From: an uncultured Lentisphaeria bacterium
Lineage (GTDB): Bacteria; Verrucomicrobiota; Lentisphaeria; Oligosphaerales; Oligosphaeraceae
Reading direction: 5' to 3'
Assembly (NCBI GenBank): GCA_934661755.1
Contig: CAKUJM010000035.1
Location: 1-29,434, forward strand
DNA length: 29,434 bases
In this document: piece after piece, positions 22,406 through 29,434 of the stretch
Position numbering within the stretch: position 1 is the stretch's first letter
Layout: every line of letters begins with the position of its first letter
Translations under genes and position numbers: made by a program
The notes under the pieces: generated by a model
Databases searched by the model: none
What the model was told of the DNA's origin: nothing
What the model saw: only the letters and a program-made list of their open reading frames with translations

Positions 22406-24211
22406 ATGGATCAGTCAAAAATCCGTAATATAGCAATCATCGCGCACGTTGACCACGGCAAGACCACGCTGGTGGATCAGCTATTCAAGTACAGCGGCAT
22501 GTTCCGGGACAACCAGAAGATTCCGGAGTGCATGATGGATTCCAACGACATCGAGCGCGAGCGCGGGATCACCATCACCGCCAAGAATGGCTCCTTCCCA
22601 TACAAGGACTACACGATCAACATCATCGACACTCCCGGCCACGCCGACTTTGGCGGACAGGTGGAGCGGGTGCTCAAGATGGCGGACGGCGCATTATTGC
22701 TGGTGGATGCTCAGGAAGGCCCGATGCCGCAGACCTTCTTCGTGCTCAAGAAGGCGCTGGCGCTGTCGTTGCCAATTGTCGTGGTGATCAACAAGATCGA
22801 CAAGCCGGCGGCACGGCCGTCCTGGGCAATCGACCAGGTGTTCGATCTCTTCGTGCGGCTCAATGCGCCGGACGAGATCCTGGATTTCCCGGTAGTCTAC
22901 GCATCCGGGCGCGAGGGCTGGGCGGTCAATGACCTGGCGGACGAGCGCAAGGACATGGAGCCGCTGTGCGAACATATCGTCAGGCACATCCCCGCGCCAT
23001 CCGGCTCCCCGGATGGTCCGCTGCAGGTGCTCATCTCCACGCTGGACTATTCGCCCTATCTGGGGCGCATCGGCATCGGCAAGATCACCAGCGGGTCGAT
23101 CAACATCAACGAGGCGACGGTGGTGGCGATGCGCGACGGTACCCTAAAGCCAGCCCGCATCACCCAGATCTTCCGCTTTTCCTCCAACAAGAAGTACCAG
23201 GTGGACAGCGCCTCCTGCGGCGACATCGTCGCCATCGCCGGCATGGACGAGGTGACGGTCGGCTGCACCTATACCTCGCCCGACCAGCCGATTCCGCTGC
23301 CGCCAATGCCGATTGATCCGCCGACCATTTCGATGAACTTCATCCCGAACGACTCGCCTTTTGCCGGCCGCGAAGGGCAGTTTGTCACCGCCAGCCATCT
23401 GCAGAGCCGCCTTTACCGCGAGACGATGTCGGATGTGGCGTTGCAGGTCAGGCCGCTGGAGGTGGGGCAGGGCTTCGAGGTCTCGGGGCGCGGCGAGCTG
23501 CATCTGTCGGTGCTCATCGAGCAGATGCGCCGCGAGGGCTACGAGCTGCAGGCCACCCGCCCGCAGGTGATTTTCCATGAGGGTCCGGACGGCCAGAAGC
23601 TGGAGCCATACGAGGAGCTCACCATTGATGTCGATGACAGCTATGTCGGGTCGGTCATGGAGAAGCTGGGGCAGCGCAAGGGCCGCATTGTCAGCATGGA
23701 CGCCAATAATGGCATGACCCGCCTGGTCTACACCATCCCCACCCGCGGCCTGCTGGGCTATCGTTCGGAGTTCATGACCGATACCAAGGGGCTGGGGGTG
23801 ATGAACTACATCTTCTCCGGATACGAGCCCTACGCCGGCGAGATCCGCTACCGGATCCACGGCGCGATGGTTTCGATGGTCTCCGGCGAATCCGTCGCCT
23901 ATGCGCTCTTCAATCTGCAGGAGCGCGGGCGGCTTTTCATCGGTCCCGGAGTGCAGGTCTATGAAGGCGAGATCATCGGCGACAACTCCCGCGAGGGCGA
24001 CATGACCGTCAATCCCTGCAAAGGCAAGAAGCTCACCAACATGCGGGCTTCCGGATCGGACGAGAACATCATCCTCACCCCGCCGGTCAATATGTCGCTG
24101 GAGGACTGCATCGCCTACATCAATGACGACGAGCTCATGGAGGTGACCCCCAAGTCGATCCGCCTGCGCAAGGTCAGCATGCGCCGCGGCGGCTTCACCG
24201 CGCCGCAGTAG
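22406..24211 (+). CDS. typA: Ribosome-associated GTPase TypA/BipA
   Basis: A 601-residue translational GTPase, the usual length. G1 is AHVDHGKTT (13-21), the switch region has RERGITITAKN, G3 is DTPGHADFGG and G4 is NKIDKP. Domains II, III and V and the BipA-specific C-terminal domain follow (RGLLGYRSEFMTDTKG and NMRASGSDENIIL are typical). TypA helps assemble the large ribosomal subunit and supports growth under stress or cold. There is no evident Shine-Dalgarno sequence. A U32-family gene follows after 44 bp. Confidence 0.98.
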   Translation: MDQSKIRNIAIIAHVDHGKTTLVDQLFKYSGMFRDNQKIPECMMDSNDIERERGITITAKNGSFPYKDYTINIIDTPGHADFGGQVERVLKMADGALLLVDAQEGPMPQTFFVLKKALALSLPIVVVINKIDKPAARPSWAIDQVFDLFVRLNAPDEILDFPVVYASGREGWAVNDLADERKDMEPLCEHIVRHIPAPSGSPDGPLQVLISTLDYSPYLGRIGIGKITSGSININEATVVAMRDGTLKPARITQIFRFSSNKKYQVDSASCGDIVAIAGMDEVTVGCTYTSPDQPIPLPPMPIDPPTISMNFIPNDSPFAGREGQFVTASHLQSRLYRETMSDVALQVRPLEVGQGFEVSGRGELHLSVLIEQMRREGYELQATRPQVIFHEGPDGQKLEPYEELTIDVDDSYVGSVMEKLGQRKGRIVSMDANNGMTRLVYTIPTRGLLGYRSEFMTDTKGLGVMNYIFSGYEPYAGEIRYRIHGAMVSMVSGESVAYALFNLQERGRLFIGPGVQVYEGEIIGDNSREGDMTVNPCKGKKLTNMRASGSDENIILTPPVNMSLEDCIAYINDDELMEVTPKSIRLRKVSMRRGGFTAPQ

Positions 24212-24255
24212 CGTCACTGCCACCCCTTTTTGTCTGAGGCCATCTGGAGTCACGC

Positions 24256-25506
24256 GTGCCATCCGTGCCGAAAATCATCCTCCTGGCGCCGGCCGGCGGC
24301 CGGGAGGCGCTGTCCGCCGCCATCGCCAATGGCGCCAATGCCGTTTATTTCGGCGTCGGGCGCATGAATATGCGGTCGCACGCGGCGGTGAATTTTGCCG
24401 AGGACGACCTGCCATGGGTCGTGGACGAGTGCCACCGGCATGGGGTGCTGGCGTGGCTCACAGTCAATATCATCGCCTACGATTGTGAATTGGACGCAAT
24501 CGGCGCATTGCTTCGCCGTGCCAAATCCGCGGGTGTCGACGCGATTGTCGCCGCAGATCTGGCGGTCATGGCGATGGCGCGGGAGATTGGGCTGCCGGTG
24601 CATGTGTCGGTCCAGGCCAATATCTCCAATTGGCGCAGCGTGCAGTTTTTTTCGCGCTACGCGGAGGTGGTGGTCGCCGCCCGGGAATTGAGCCTGGAGC
24701 AGCTTGGGCAACTCCACGACAACATCGTCGCGCATGATCTGCGCGGGCCGCGGGGCGAGCTGATGCGGCTGGAGGCATTTGTCCACGGCGCGTTGTGCAT
24801 TGGCCTGTCCGGACGGTGCGGGATGAGCCTGTGTGAATACAACACCAGCAGCAACCGGGGCTGCTGCTACCAGCCATGCCGTCGCGAATATCTGGTGCGT
24901 GACGCCGAGACGGGGCACGAGTTCCGCATCGACCACCAGTACATCATGTCGCCGCGGGACCTGTGCACCATTGCCATGTTGCCGCAGTTGCTTGACGCCG
25001 GGGTGTCCGTACTCAAGATCGAGGGCCGCGGCCGGTCGGCGGATTATGTCGCCGCCGCCACCCGGTGTTACCGTGAGGCGCTGGAGCTATGGCAATTGGG
25101 CAAATCGCCCGCCGCGGAGCAGCTTGAAGGCTGGCGGCAGGCGCTGCTAGGCGTCTTCAACCGTCGCTTCTGGGAAGGCGGATACTACCTCGGCGTGGAT
25201 GCCGCGGTGTGGGCCGGCACCCGCGACAACCAGGCGATCATCCGCAAGGAATTCCTCGGGGTGATAACCCACTATTATGCCCGCCCCAAGGTGGCGGAGG
25301 TGGCGCTGCAATCCGGGAATCTGCGTCCCGGACAGCGGATATTGGTCACCGGACCGACCACCGGCGCCGTCGAATACGAGGTGCCGTCGTTGCAGAAGGA
25401 TGGCGTGGAGTTGGATTTTGCCGGAATCGGCACTGCGGTGACCTTCCCCATCCCCGTCAAACTGCGGGTCAATGACAAGGTATTTGCGCTGAAAAGCCGT
25501 CCCTGA
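24256..25506 (+). CDS. Peptidase U32 family protein (RlhA/TrhP/UbiU-like)
   Basis: A 416-residue U32-family protein. LLAPAGGREALSAAIANGAN opens the TIM-barrel-like domain. The family signature runs FVHGALCIGLSGRCGMS (C181, C188) to GCCYQPCRREY (C204, C208); in studied relatives such Cys hold an iron-sulfur cluster used for RNA or ubiquinone hydroxylation rather than proteolysis. FNRRFWEGGYYLG and a C-terminal beta domain (GQRILVTGPTTG) are also seen. The start is GTG with GGAG 6 nt upstream. Following typA it may act in rRNA or tRNA modification; the exact subfamily is not settled. Confidence 0.9.
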   Translation: MPSVPKIILLAPAGGREALSAAIANGANAVYFGVGRMNMRSHAAVNFAEDDLPWVVDECHRHGVLAWLTVNIIAYDCELDAIGALLRRAKSAGVDAIVAADLAVMAMAREIGLPVHVSVQANISNWRSVQFFSRYAEVVVAARELSLEQLGQLHDNIVAHDLRGPRGELMRLEAFVHGALCIGLSGRCGMSLCEYNTSSNRGCCYQPCRREYLVRDAETGHEFRIDHQYIMSPRDLCTIAMLPQLLDAGVSVLKIEGRGRSADYVAAATRCYREALELWQLGKSPAAEQLEGWRQALLGVFNRRFWEGGYYLGVDAAVWAGTRDNQAIIRKEFLGVITHYYARPKVAEVALQSGNLRPGQRILVTGPTTGAVEYEVPSLQKDGVELDFAGIGTAVTFPIPVKLRVNDKVFALKSRP

Positions 25507-25529
25507 GCTGGGCAAGGGGGCGCATTGCG

Positions 25530-26972
25530 TCATTTCAGCAGCAGCTGCAATGCGCCGATGAGCAGTCCGAGGATATACCCCATGACTTGGATGGCGCCCA
25601 GGTGCTGGGCGGCAATGCCGTTGATCATCCCGTGGAATTGGCGGATATCCTGCCTTTTCACCGCCTCGGAGATGCGTTCGGAGAGCCGCAATTTGGCGAG
25701 CAGCTGATCCTTGCCGTAGCCGCGGATGAGCTGTTCCAGTTCGGGCTTGACCTCCGGCAGGAATTTGTCCTTCACCCAGTTCCATAGATTGTCCGAGCCA
25801 ATGACCTCCTGAGCCATCCGGGGAAGTTGCGAAGACAGGTAGTCGCGCAGCCATTGGCGGAATTTTGCCTTCATCGCCTCGATGAATCTGCCGATTTTTG
25901 CGGCGGCTTCCGGCGACCGCATCCAGTCGCCAAGTTGCTGGACCTGATACCTGAGCTCATCGCGCAGCATCTGCTCGGTGTGTTCTTCCGACAGCCGTCC
26001 GGCCAGCCGTGACTCGATGTCGGTCCAGTTGATAAAGGACACCAGCCCATCCGATAATTTCCTGGCGGCAACGGCTGGCAGCTTTGATTCCAGGAAGCTG
26101 TAGCTCATCTGGCGCACCTCGCTTTTCATCATGGCTGTGAACTCCGGCACATGGCGCTTCAGGCCGTCGATGATGCGTCCGGCAATGAAGGCGCGGCTTT
26201 CCTCGCGTTGCATGTATGGCTCGACCTCGTCCTCCCAGAAGGCGGTGGCGCGCTCCGCGGTCAGCATGGCATCCATGACGGAGGTCAGGGACTCCTCGAT
26301 CCGCGGAGCCACGTAGTCGATGACGGCATCGCTGTGGGCCCGCATCAGCTTGGTGACGCTCTTGCGGATCTGGTCCACGATTTCCGGCTTCTGGATTATC
26401 TCCATCACATTGCCGCAGAGGTCATCCGCGATTTTCCTGGGATCAAGCAGCTTCTCTTCGGCGATGCTGCCCAGCTGCGCGCCGATCCTGTCCTTGTTCT
26501 TGGACACCAGCCCCTGCTTCCAGTAGCCGAGGGTGATGAGGCTGAGCGGATGCCAGGCGCTGCGCTCGTATGGCTTGAAGAGCATCTCGATGGCGATCCA
26601 GTTGGTGATGTACCCCACCGCCGCCGACAGCAGTACGCTATTGACCGCACCCCACCATGGCGGCAATGTCACCCCGAATCGCGGCAGGATGATGCCGAGG
26701 GGCAGCAGCCCGAATACCGTCAGCAGGCTGACCGGAAAACAGAACAGCTCCAGCGCGGCGAACACCCGCATCTCCAGGCTCGACTTTGGATTGAATGCCA
26801 TCGACCACCGGGCGTGGAAATCCCCCCAGGCGTTTCTCAGGAAGCCGTTGACGCCCGTCTTCACCAGAATCGCCGGACGCCGGATGCACAACCAGACCAA
26901 TGAACCGATGACAGAGGCACAGACGCCGATGGCTATTGTGGCGATGACGCCATGGGAATTAAGGTCCAGCAT
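25530..26972 (-). CDS. DUF445 family membrane protein
   Basis: A 480-residue protein. SAAVGYITNWIAIEMLFKPY is the hallmark of DUF445. Membrane segments are predicted at about 7-29, 70-100 and 109-130 and at the C-terminus (about 458-478). Between lies a long helical, charged region (about 150-450). The function of the family is unknown; it is a common inner-membrane protein. The gene is convergent with the U32 gene (23-bp gap, no clear terminator) and has no good ribosome binding site. A repeat region lies upstream of it. Confidence 0.9.
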   Translation of the reverse strand: MLDLNSHGVIATIAIGVCASVIGSLVWLCIRRPAILVKTGVNGFLRNAWGDFHARWSMAFNPKSSLEMRVFAALELFCFPVSLLTVFGLLPLGIILPRFGVTLPPWWGAVNSVLLSAAVGYITNWIAIEMLFKPYERSAWHPLSLITLGYWKQGLVSKNKDRIGAQLGSIAEEKLLDPRKIADDLCGNVMEIIQKPEIVDQIRKSVTKLMRAHSDAVIDYVAPRIEESLTSVMDAMLTAERATAFWEDEVEPYMQREESRAFIAGRIIDGLKRHVPEFTAMMKSEVRQMSYSFLESKLPAVAARKLSDGLVSFINWTDIESRLAGRLSEEHTEQMLRDELRYQVQQLGDWMRSPEAAAKIGRFIEAMKAKFRQWLRDYLSSQLPRMAQEVIGSDNLWNWVKDKFLPEVKPELEQLIRGYGKDQLLAKLRLSERISEAVKRQDIRQFHGMINGIAAQHLGAIQVMGYILGLLIGALQLLLK

Positions 26973-27015
26973 GATAATTATGAATGCGGAAGGCTGAAGT
27001 TACACTGGCAAATGG

Positions 27016-27560
27016 CCGAGGCTCCACCTGCAAGGGGAGGTGGCGCGCCAGCGCCGGAGGGGTTGGCGTGGGTCTTGACGTGCGTCCATGCATAGTTGCA
27101 AGAACGCGCTTTGTTGTAATAACATAATTGTCCAAGGGCGAGACGCCCTTGCTACCCCCGGGGGAGGCTGGGGAGCCGATGGTTTGGCGTGGGTCTTGAC
27201 GTGCGCCCATGCATGGCGTTGAACGACCGCGCTCACGTTTTCACGACAAGAAAAGCCTCCCCTGCAAGGGGAGGTGGCGCGCCAGCGCCGGAGGGGTTGG
27301 CGTGGGTCTTGACGTGCGTCCATGCATAGTTGCAAGAACGCGCTTTGTTGTAATAACATAATTGTCCAAGGGCGAGACGCCCTTGCTACCCCCGGGGGAG
27401 GCTGGGGAGCCGATGGTTTGGCGTGGGTCTTGACGTGCGCCCATGCATGGCGTTGAACGACCGCGCTCACGTTTTCACGACAAGAAAAGCCTCCCCTGCA
27501 AGGGGAGGTGGCGCGACAGCGCCGGAGGGGTTGGCGTGGGTCTTGACGTACCGTGGTGCG
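27016..27560. repeat. Tandem 234-bp palindrome-rich repeat, two full units and a third partial
   Basis: Units start near 27016, 27250 and 27484, with an exact 234-bp period and almost no differences; the third breaks off after GGTCTTGACGT near 27549. Each unit carries GAGGTGGCGCGCCAGCGCC, the perfect hairpin AAGGGCG-AGA-CGCCCTT (27134-27150, 27368-27384), and CCCCCGGGGG. TTGGCGTGGGTCTTGACGT occurs five times (27063, 27184, 27297, 27418, 27531), alternately 121 and 113 bp apart, so each unit is itself a doubled structure. Open frames across it are periodic artefacts. Confidence 0.92.
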
Positions 27561-27660
27561 TAATTTACAATAACGCGCCATGTTGTAACGACTCATGCAC
27601 CGGCCAAGTTCACTCATGCGGTTAATCCCTGCGCCGCCTGTCGGCATATGCCCATTGCCA

Positions 27661-27745
27661 ATTATCCAAGGGCGAGACGCCCTTGCTACCCCCCGGGGGG
27701 AGGCAGTGGGGCTTCGGCGGCACCTCCCCTTGCAGTGGGATGCGT
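27661..27745. repeat. Isolated fragments of the 234-bp repeat
   Basis: AAGGGCGAGACGCCCTT recurs at 27668-27684, followed by CCCCCCGGGGGGAGG and an inverted CACCTCCCCTTGCAG piece (about 27721-27735), in a different arrangement from the tandem units. The stretch 27561-27660 is unique and holds nothing recognisable. Confidence 0.75.
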
Positions 27746-27895
27746 CGACATTTGCGAATCCATCTCCCGCTTCTGCTCCAGTGGCCGCTGCTCCGATTGC
27801 GACTGCGCCACCTGGATGAGTGCGGTGACATCCTCTTTGACATCAGCTCCCCCACGTTTTCGCCGCCCTCAACTACCCTCTGGTTTTTCCTCTCT
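27746..27895 (-). pseudogene. Possible in-frame remnant downstream of the GTPase gene
   Basis: After the GTPase stop (TAG, 27896-27898) and a second stop (TGA, 27869-27871), the same reading frame is open and reads ADVKEDVTALIQVAQSQSEQ followed by a charged stretch to about 27750. This looks like an amphipathic helix rather than random sequence. It has no start codon of its own and runs into the repeat at about 27740. It may be the eroded C-terminal tail of the GTPase or of a lost gene. The match of frame could also be chance. Confidence 0.35.
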
Positions 27896-28672
27896 CTAGC
27901 GCAGGGTCTTGCGGATGACGACCCGGGCTGAGGCCACGATCTGGCAAAGCCGGATCCTCCAGGTTTGCAAGAGCCGGTCCAGCTCGAGGTGTGGATTGGC
28001 AAGGAAGGCCTTGAGGTCGGCCATGGTGCTGTTGCGGAGGAATTGCCGCAGTCGATCAATGCCGTCGCGGTCGTTCAGGATGTTGATGACCATGATCTCA
28101 TGGCATAGCTGGAGACGATTCCCGAGCACCGCCGCCGTTGTGTCGCACACCGCCTTCACCTGTCGATCGGACTGGTCGTCATCGCGATTGTACAGGAACA
28201 GCACCTTCGTGCCTTGACGCTGGAGCTGCCGCAACGGCGGCGGCAGACTATACAGCGCATTGCCGCGATGCACATAGATCACCAACGACGCCTCCGACAG
28301 GATTCGGCTGGCGATGCCGTCATCATCGTCGCATGCGTCAAATCCCGGAGTGTCCACCAGCGTCAGCTTCCGCAACAGGTCGTTCCGGCAGACCACCTCG
28401 ATGCATTCCCCGCGGCCACAGCCGGCTTCGCCCGACAACAGTTGCGCCATCGGCATCGTGCGGGTGGTGCGTCCGACCCCATCACCGGATACCACCCGCA
28501 CCGACTCCGATTCGCCATAGCAGTACCGCACACAACAGCGGGTCGTGCTCAAACCATTGCCGGTCCGCGCATATTTGCCGCCTAGTAGCTGGTTGATCAG
28601 CGCCGACTTCCCCTCCTGGAACTTTCCCGTCAACACGATCAACGGCCGGATACTGACACCGCTGGCATTCAT
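27896..28672 (-). CDS. Dynamin/Era-like GTPase domain protein
   Basis: A 258-residue protein made of one GTPase domain. The P-loop is GKFQEGKS (16-23), a GLSTTR Thr may serve as G2, LVDTPGFD is G3, and LYNRDDD is a variant G4 in place of NKxD. It lacks the long helical stalk of true dynamins, although a helical piece in the same frame lies after its stop. ATG overlaps the stop of the coiled-coil gene as ATGA, so the two are coupled. Similar GTPase/coiled-coil pairs are known in bacteria as membrane-remodelling or defence proteins, but nothing here fixes the role. Confidence 0.82.
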   Translation of the reverse strand: MNASGVSIRPLIVLTGKFQEGKSALINQLLGGKYARTGNGLSTTRCCVRYCYGESESVRVVSGDGVGRTTRTMPMAQLLSGEAGCGRGECIEVVCRNDLLRKLTLVDTPGFDACDDDDGIASRILSEASLVIYVHRGNALYSLPPPLRQLQRQGTKVLFLYNRDDDQSDRQVKAVCDTTAAVLGNRLQLCHEIMVINILNDRDGIDRLRQFLRNSTMADLKAFLANPHLELDRLLQTWRIRLCQIVASARVVIRKTLR

Positions 28673-29358
28673 GACAGCTGCAATTCCCTCGTCACCAGCG
28701 ACTCGAACTCCTGCACTTCCTTGCGAATCGGTTCAATCTGCTCCGTGCGAATCCGGCGGTTCTCCGCCGCGATGGCCTCGCGCTCCGATTGCGCCTTGCG
28801 GAATTGCTTCAGTGCCGGCTTAACCTGCTCCTCCTCGTAGCGAGTAAGTACGACTTTTGACGCTTCGGAAATCAATGCATCGAATTTGTCCCACATCTCG
28901 ACAAATGGCGGAGCCATTCGTTTTTGATTCTCTGGATCTTTGGCATATCCTGACAGTATATCACCTGTACTTCCCTCTAGTTTTTTAGCCGCCTTTTCGA
29001 TGCCCTCTTTTTCTTTCCTTGTAGTAGGTTGTGGCACTAGTGATGATAGTGCATCTTGTACAAACCATCTAGATGGACTGATAAGGAAGTTAAATGCTTC
29101 CTTACATCCATTAAAAATACTCCTAATACGACCCGGCATCATCTTTTCTACCATGCCTTTGGTAGCTCCGTGATTTACTAAATCATTCCTCATGCCCTCT
29201 ATGAACGTAAAGAACTTTTCACCGGATGGGAGAACTGGCTTTAACCCCTTGAAGTCCGCATCATTGTCAATTTCTTTTGCCCAGCATTCATTTATCTCCT
29301 CCAGTAAATTACGCACATTTTCCAAATTCTTTTTCCATGATGACGACTGTCCATACAT
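28669..29358 (-). CDS. Unrecognised helical coiled-coil protein, partner of the GTPase
   Basis: A 229-residue protein with no family I recognise. It is mostly helical: a charged N-terminal part (KKNLENVRNLLEEINECW), a middle part with PSRWFVQDALSSLV, and a Glu/Arg/Gln-rich C-terminal coiled coil (about 165-222). No signal peptide or strong membrane segment is seen. The DNA of the first two-thirds (about 28930-29358) is clearly AT-richer than the coiled-coil part and the rest of the window, hinting at transfer or fusion. It is the first gene of the pair with the GTPase. No strong ribosome binding site is seen. Confidence 0.75.
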   Translation of the reverse strand: MYGQSSSWKKNLENVRNLLEEINECWAKEIDNDADFKGLKPVLPSGEKFFTFIEGMRNDLVNHGATKGMVEKMMPGRIRSIFNGCKEAFNFLISPSRWFVQDALSSLVPQPTTRKEKEGIEKAAKKLEGSTGDILSGYAKDPENQKRMAPPFVEMWDKFDALISEASKVVLTRYEEEQVKPALKQFRKAQSEREAIAAENRRIRTEQIEPIRKEVQEFESLVTRELQLS

Positions 29359-29434
29359 AGTGTTTGCTGATTAAATCATAACATGTTTTATTCTACTTGA
29401 ATAACAAGTAATATATGCTATATTATGTGCTGGA
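29359..29434 (-). promoter_or_regulatory. AT-rich upstream region with a palindrome
   Basis: TAATATA (29409-29415) and TATATTA (29419-29425) form a perfect 7-bp inverted repeat around TGC. On the minus strand TTGTTA, 18 bp, TGTTAT is a weak promoter guess for the coiled-coil/GTPase pair. The window ends here, so the upstream neighbour is not seen. Confidence 0.35.

Noticed and set aside
27016..27560. CRISPR-like array
   Set aside because: The units are 234 bp, nearly identical throughout, with no short repeats separated by unique spacers and no cas genes nearby.
27000..27647. Minus-strand open frame of 215 residues with repeated peptide blocks
   Set aside because: It is a by-product of the 234-bp tandem repeat; the period is divisible by three, so the frame stays open and the peptide repeats.

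Overview
The window looks like a chromosomal segment of a Gram-negative bacterium of the PVC superphylum, most likely Lentisphaerota (Victivallales-like). This is inferred from gene content: an lpxB lipid A gene, a GntR regulator with a LacI-type sensor half followed by a protein with the prepilin-type H-X9-DG motif, a sigma factor / zinc-finger / Ser-Thr kinase cassette, a mix of genes with and without Shine-Dalgarno sequences, and abundant palindromic intergenic repeats. No rRNA, tRNA, CRISPR array, transposase or integrase was recognised.

Layout. 1-637: a short tandem repeat array followed by a two-core dispersed repeat. 801-2180: a Gfo/Idh/MocA oxidoreductase behind a perfect 18-bp palindrome that looks like an operator. 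2320-3972: a small heat-shock protein (minus strand) and the rplM-rpsI ribosomal operon with a strong terminator. 4111-5800: a degenerate copy of a dispersed element, then two unrecognised envelope proteins. 9770 down to 5778 (minus strand): a tight operon metX - lpxB - YycJ-like metallo-hydrolase - DUF374 acyltransferase. 9871-10500: a second, inverted copy of the repeat composite seen at the left edge. 15705 down to 10502 (minus strand): a tightly packed operon RNase Y - Lrp/AsnC regulator - class I aminotransferase (an AlaR/AlaT-like pair) - trmB - SAMHD1-like HD protein.

16078-19297 (plus strand): a secreted low-complexity protein, then an ECF-like sigma factor, a small protein with an Hx3Cx2C zinc-binding signature, and a membrane-anchored Ser/Thr kinase with an extracytoplasmic C-terminal domain. 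19357-20534: gap (GAPDH) with a good sigma-70 promoter and a hairpin terminator. 22046 down to 20602 (minus strand): the GntR/LacI-type regulator and an overlapping H-X9-DG mini-protein. 22241-25506: a long imperfect hairpin element, typA/bipA, and a U32 peptidase-family protein. 26972 down to 25530: a DUF445 membrane protein. 27016-27745: three tandem 234-bp units rich in hairpins. 29358 down to 27896: a translationally coupled pair, a coiled-coil protein and a dynamin-like GTPase; the 5' part of this pair and the end of the window are visibly AT-richer than everything else.

The housekeeping genes (ribosomal proteins, GAPDH, TypA, RNase Y, TrmB, LpxB) are intact and secure. The parts with most potential for new biology are the sigma/zinc-finger/kinase cassette, the coiled-coil/GTPase pair, the hairpin element found before typA and again in degenerate form near 4.1 kb, and the repeat composite present in two inverted places.
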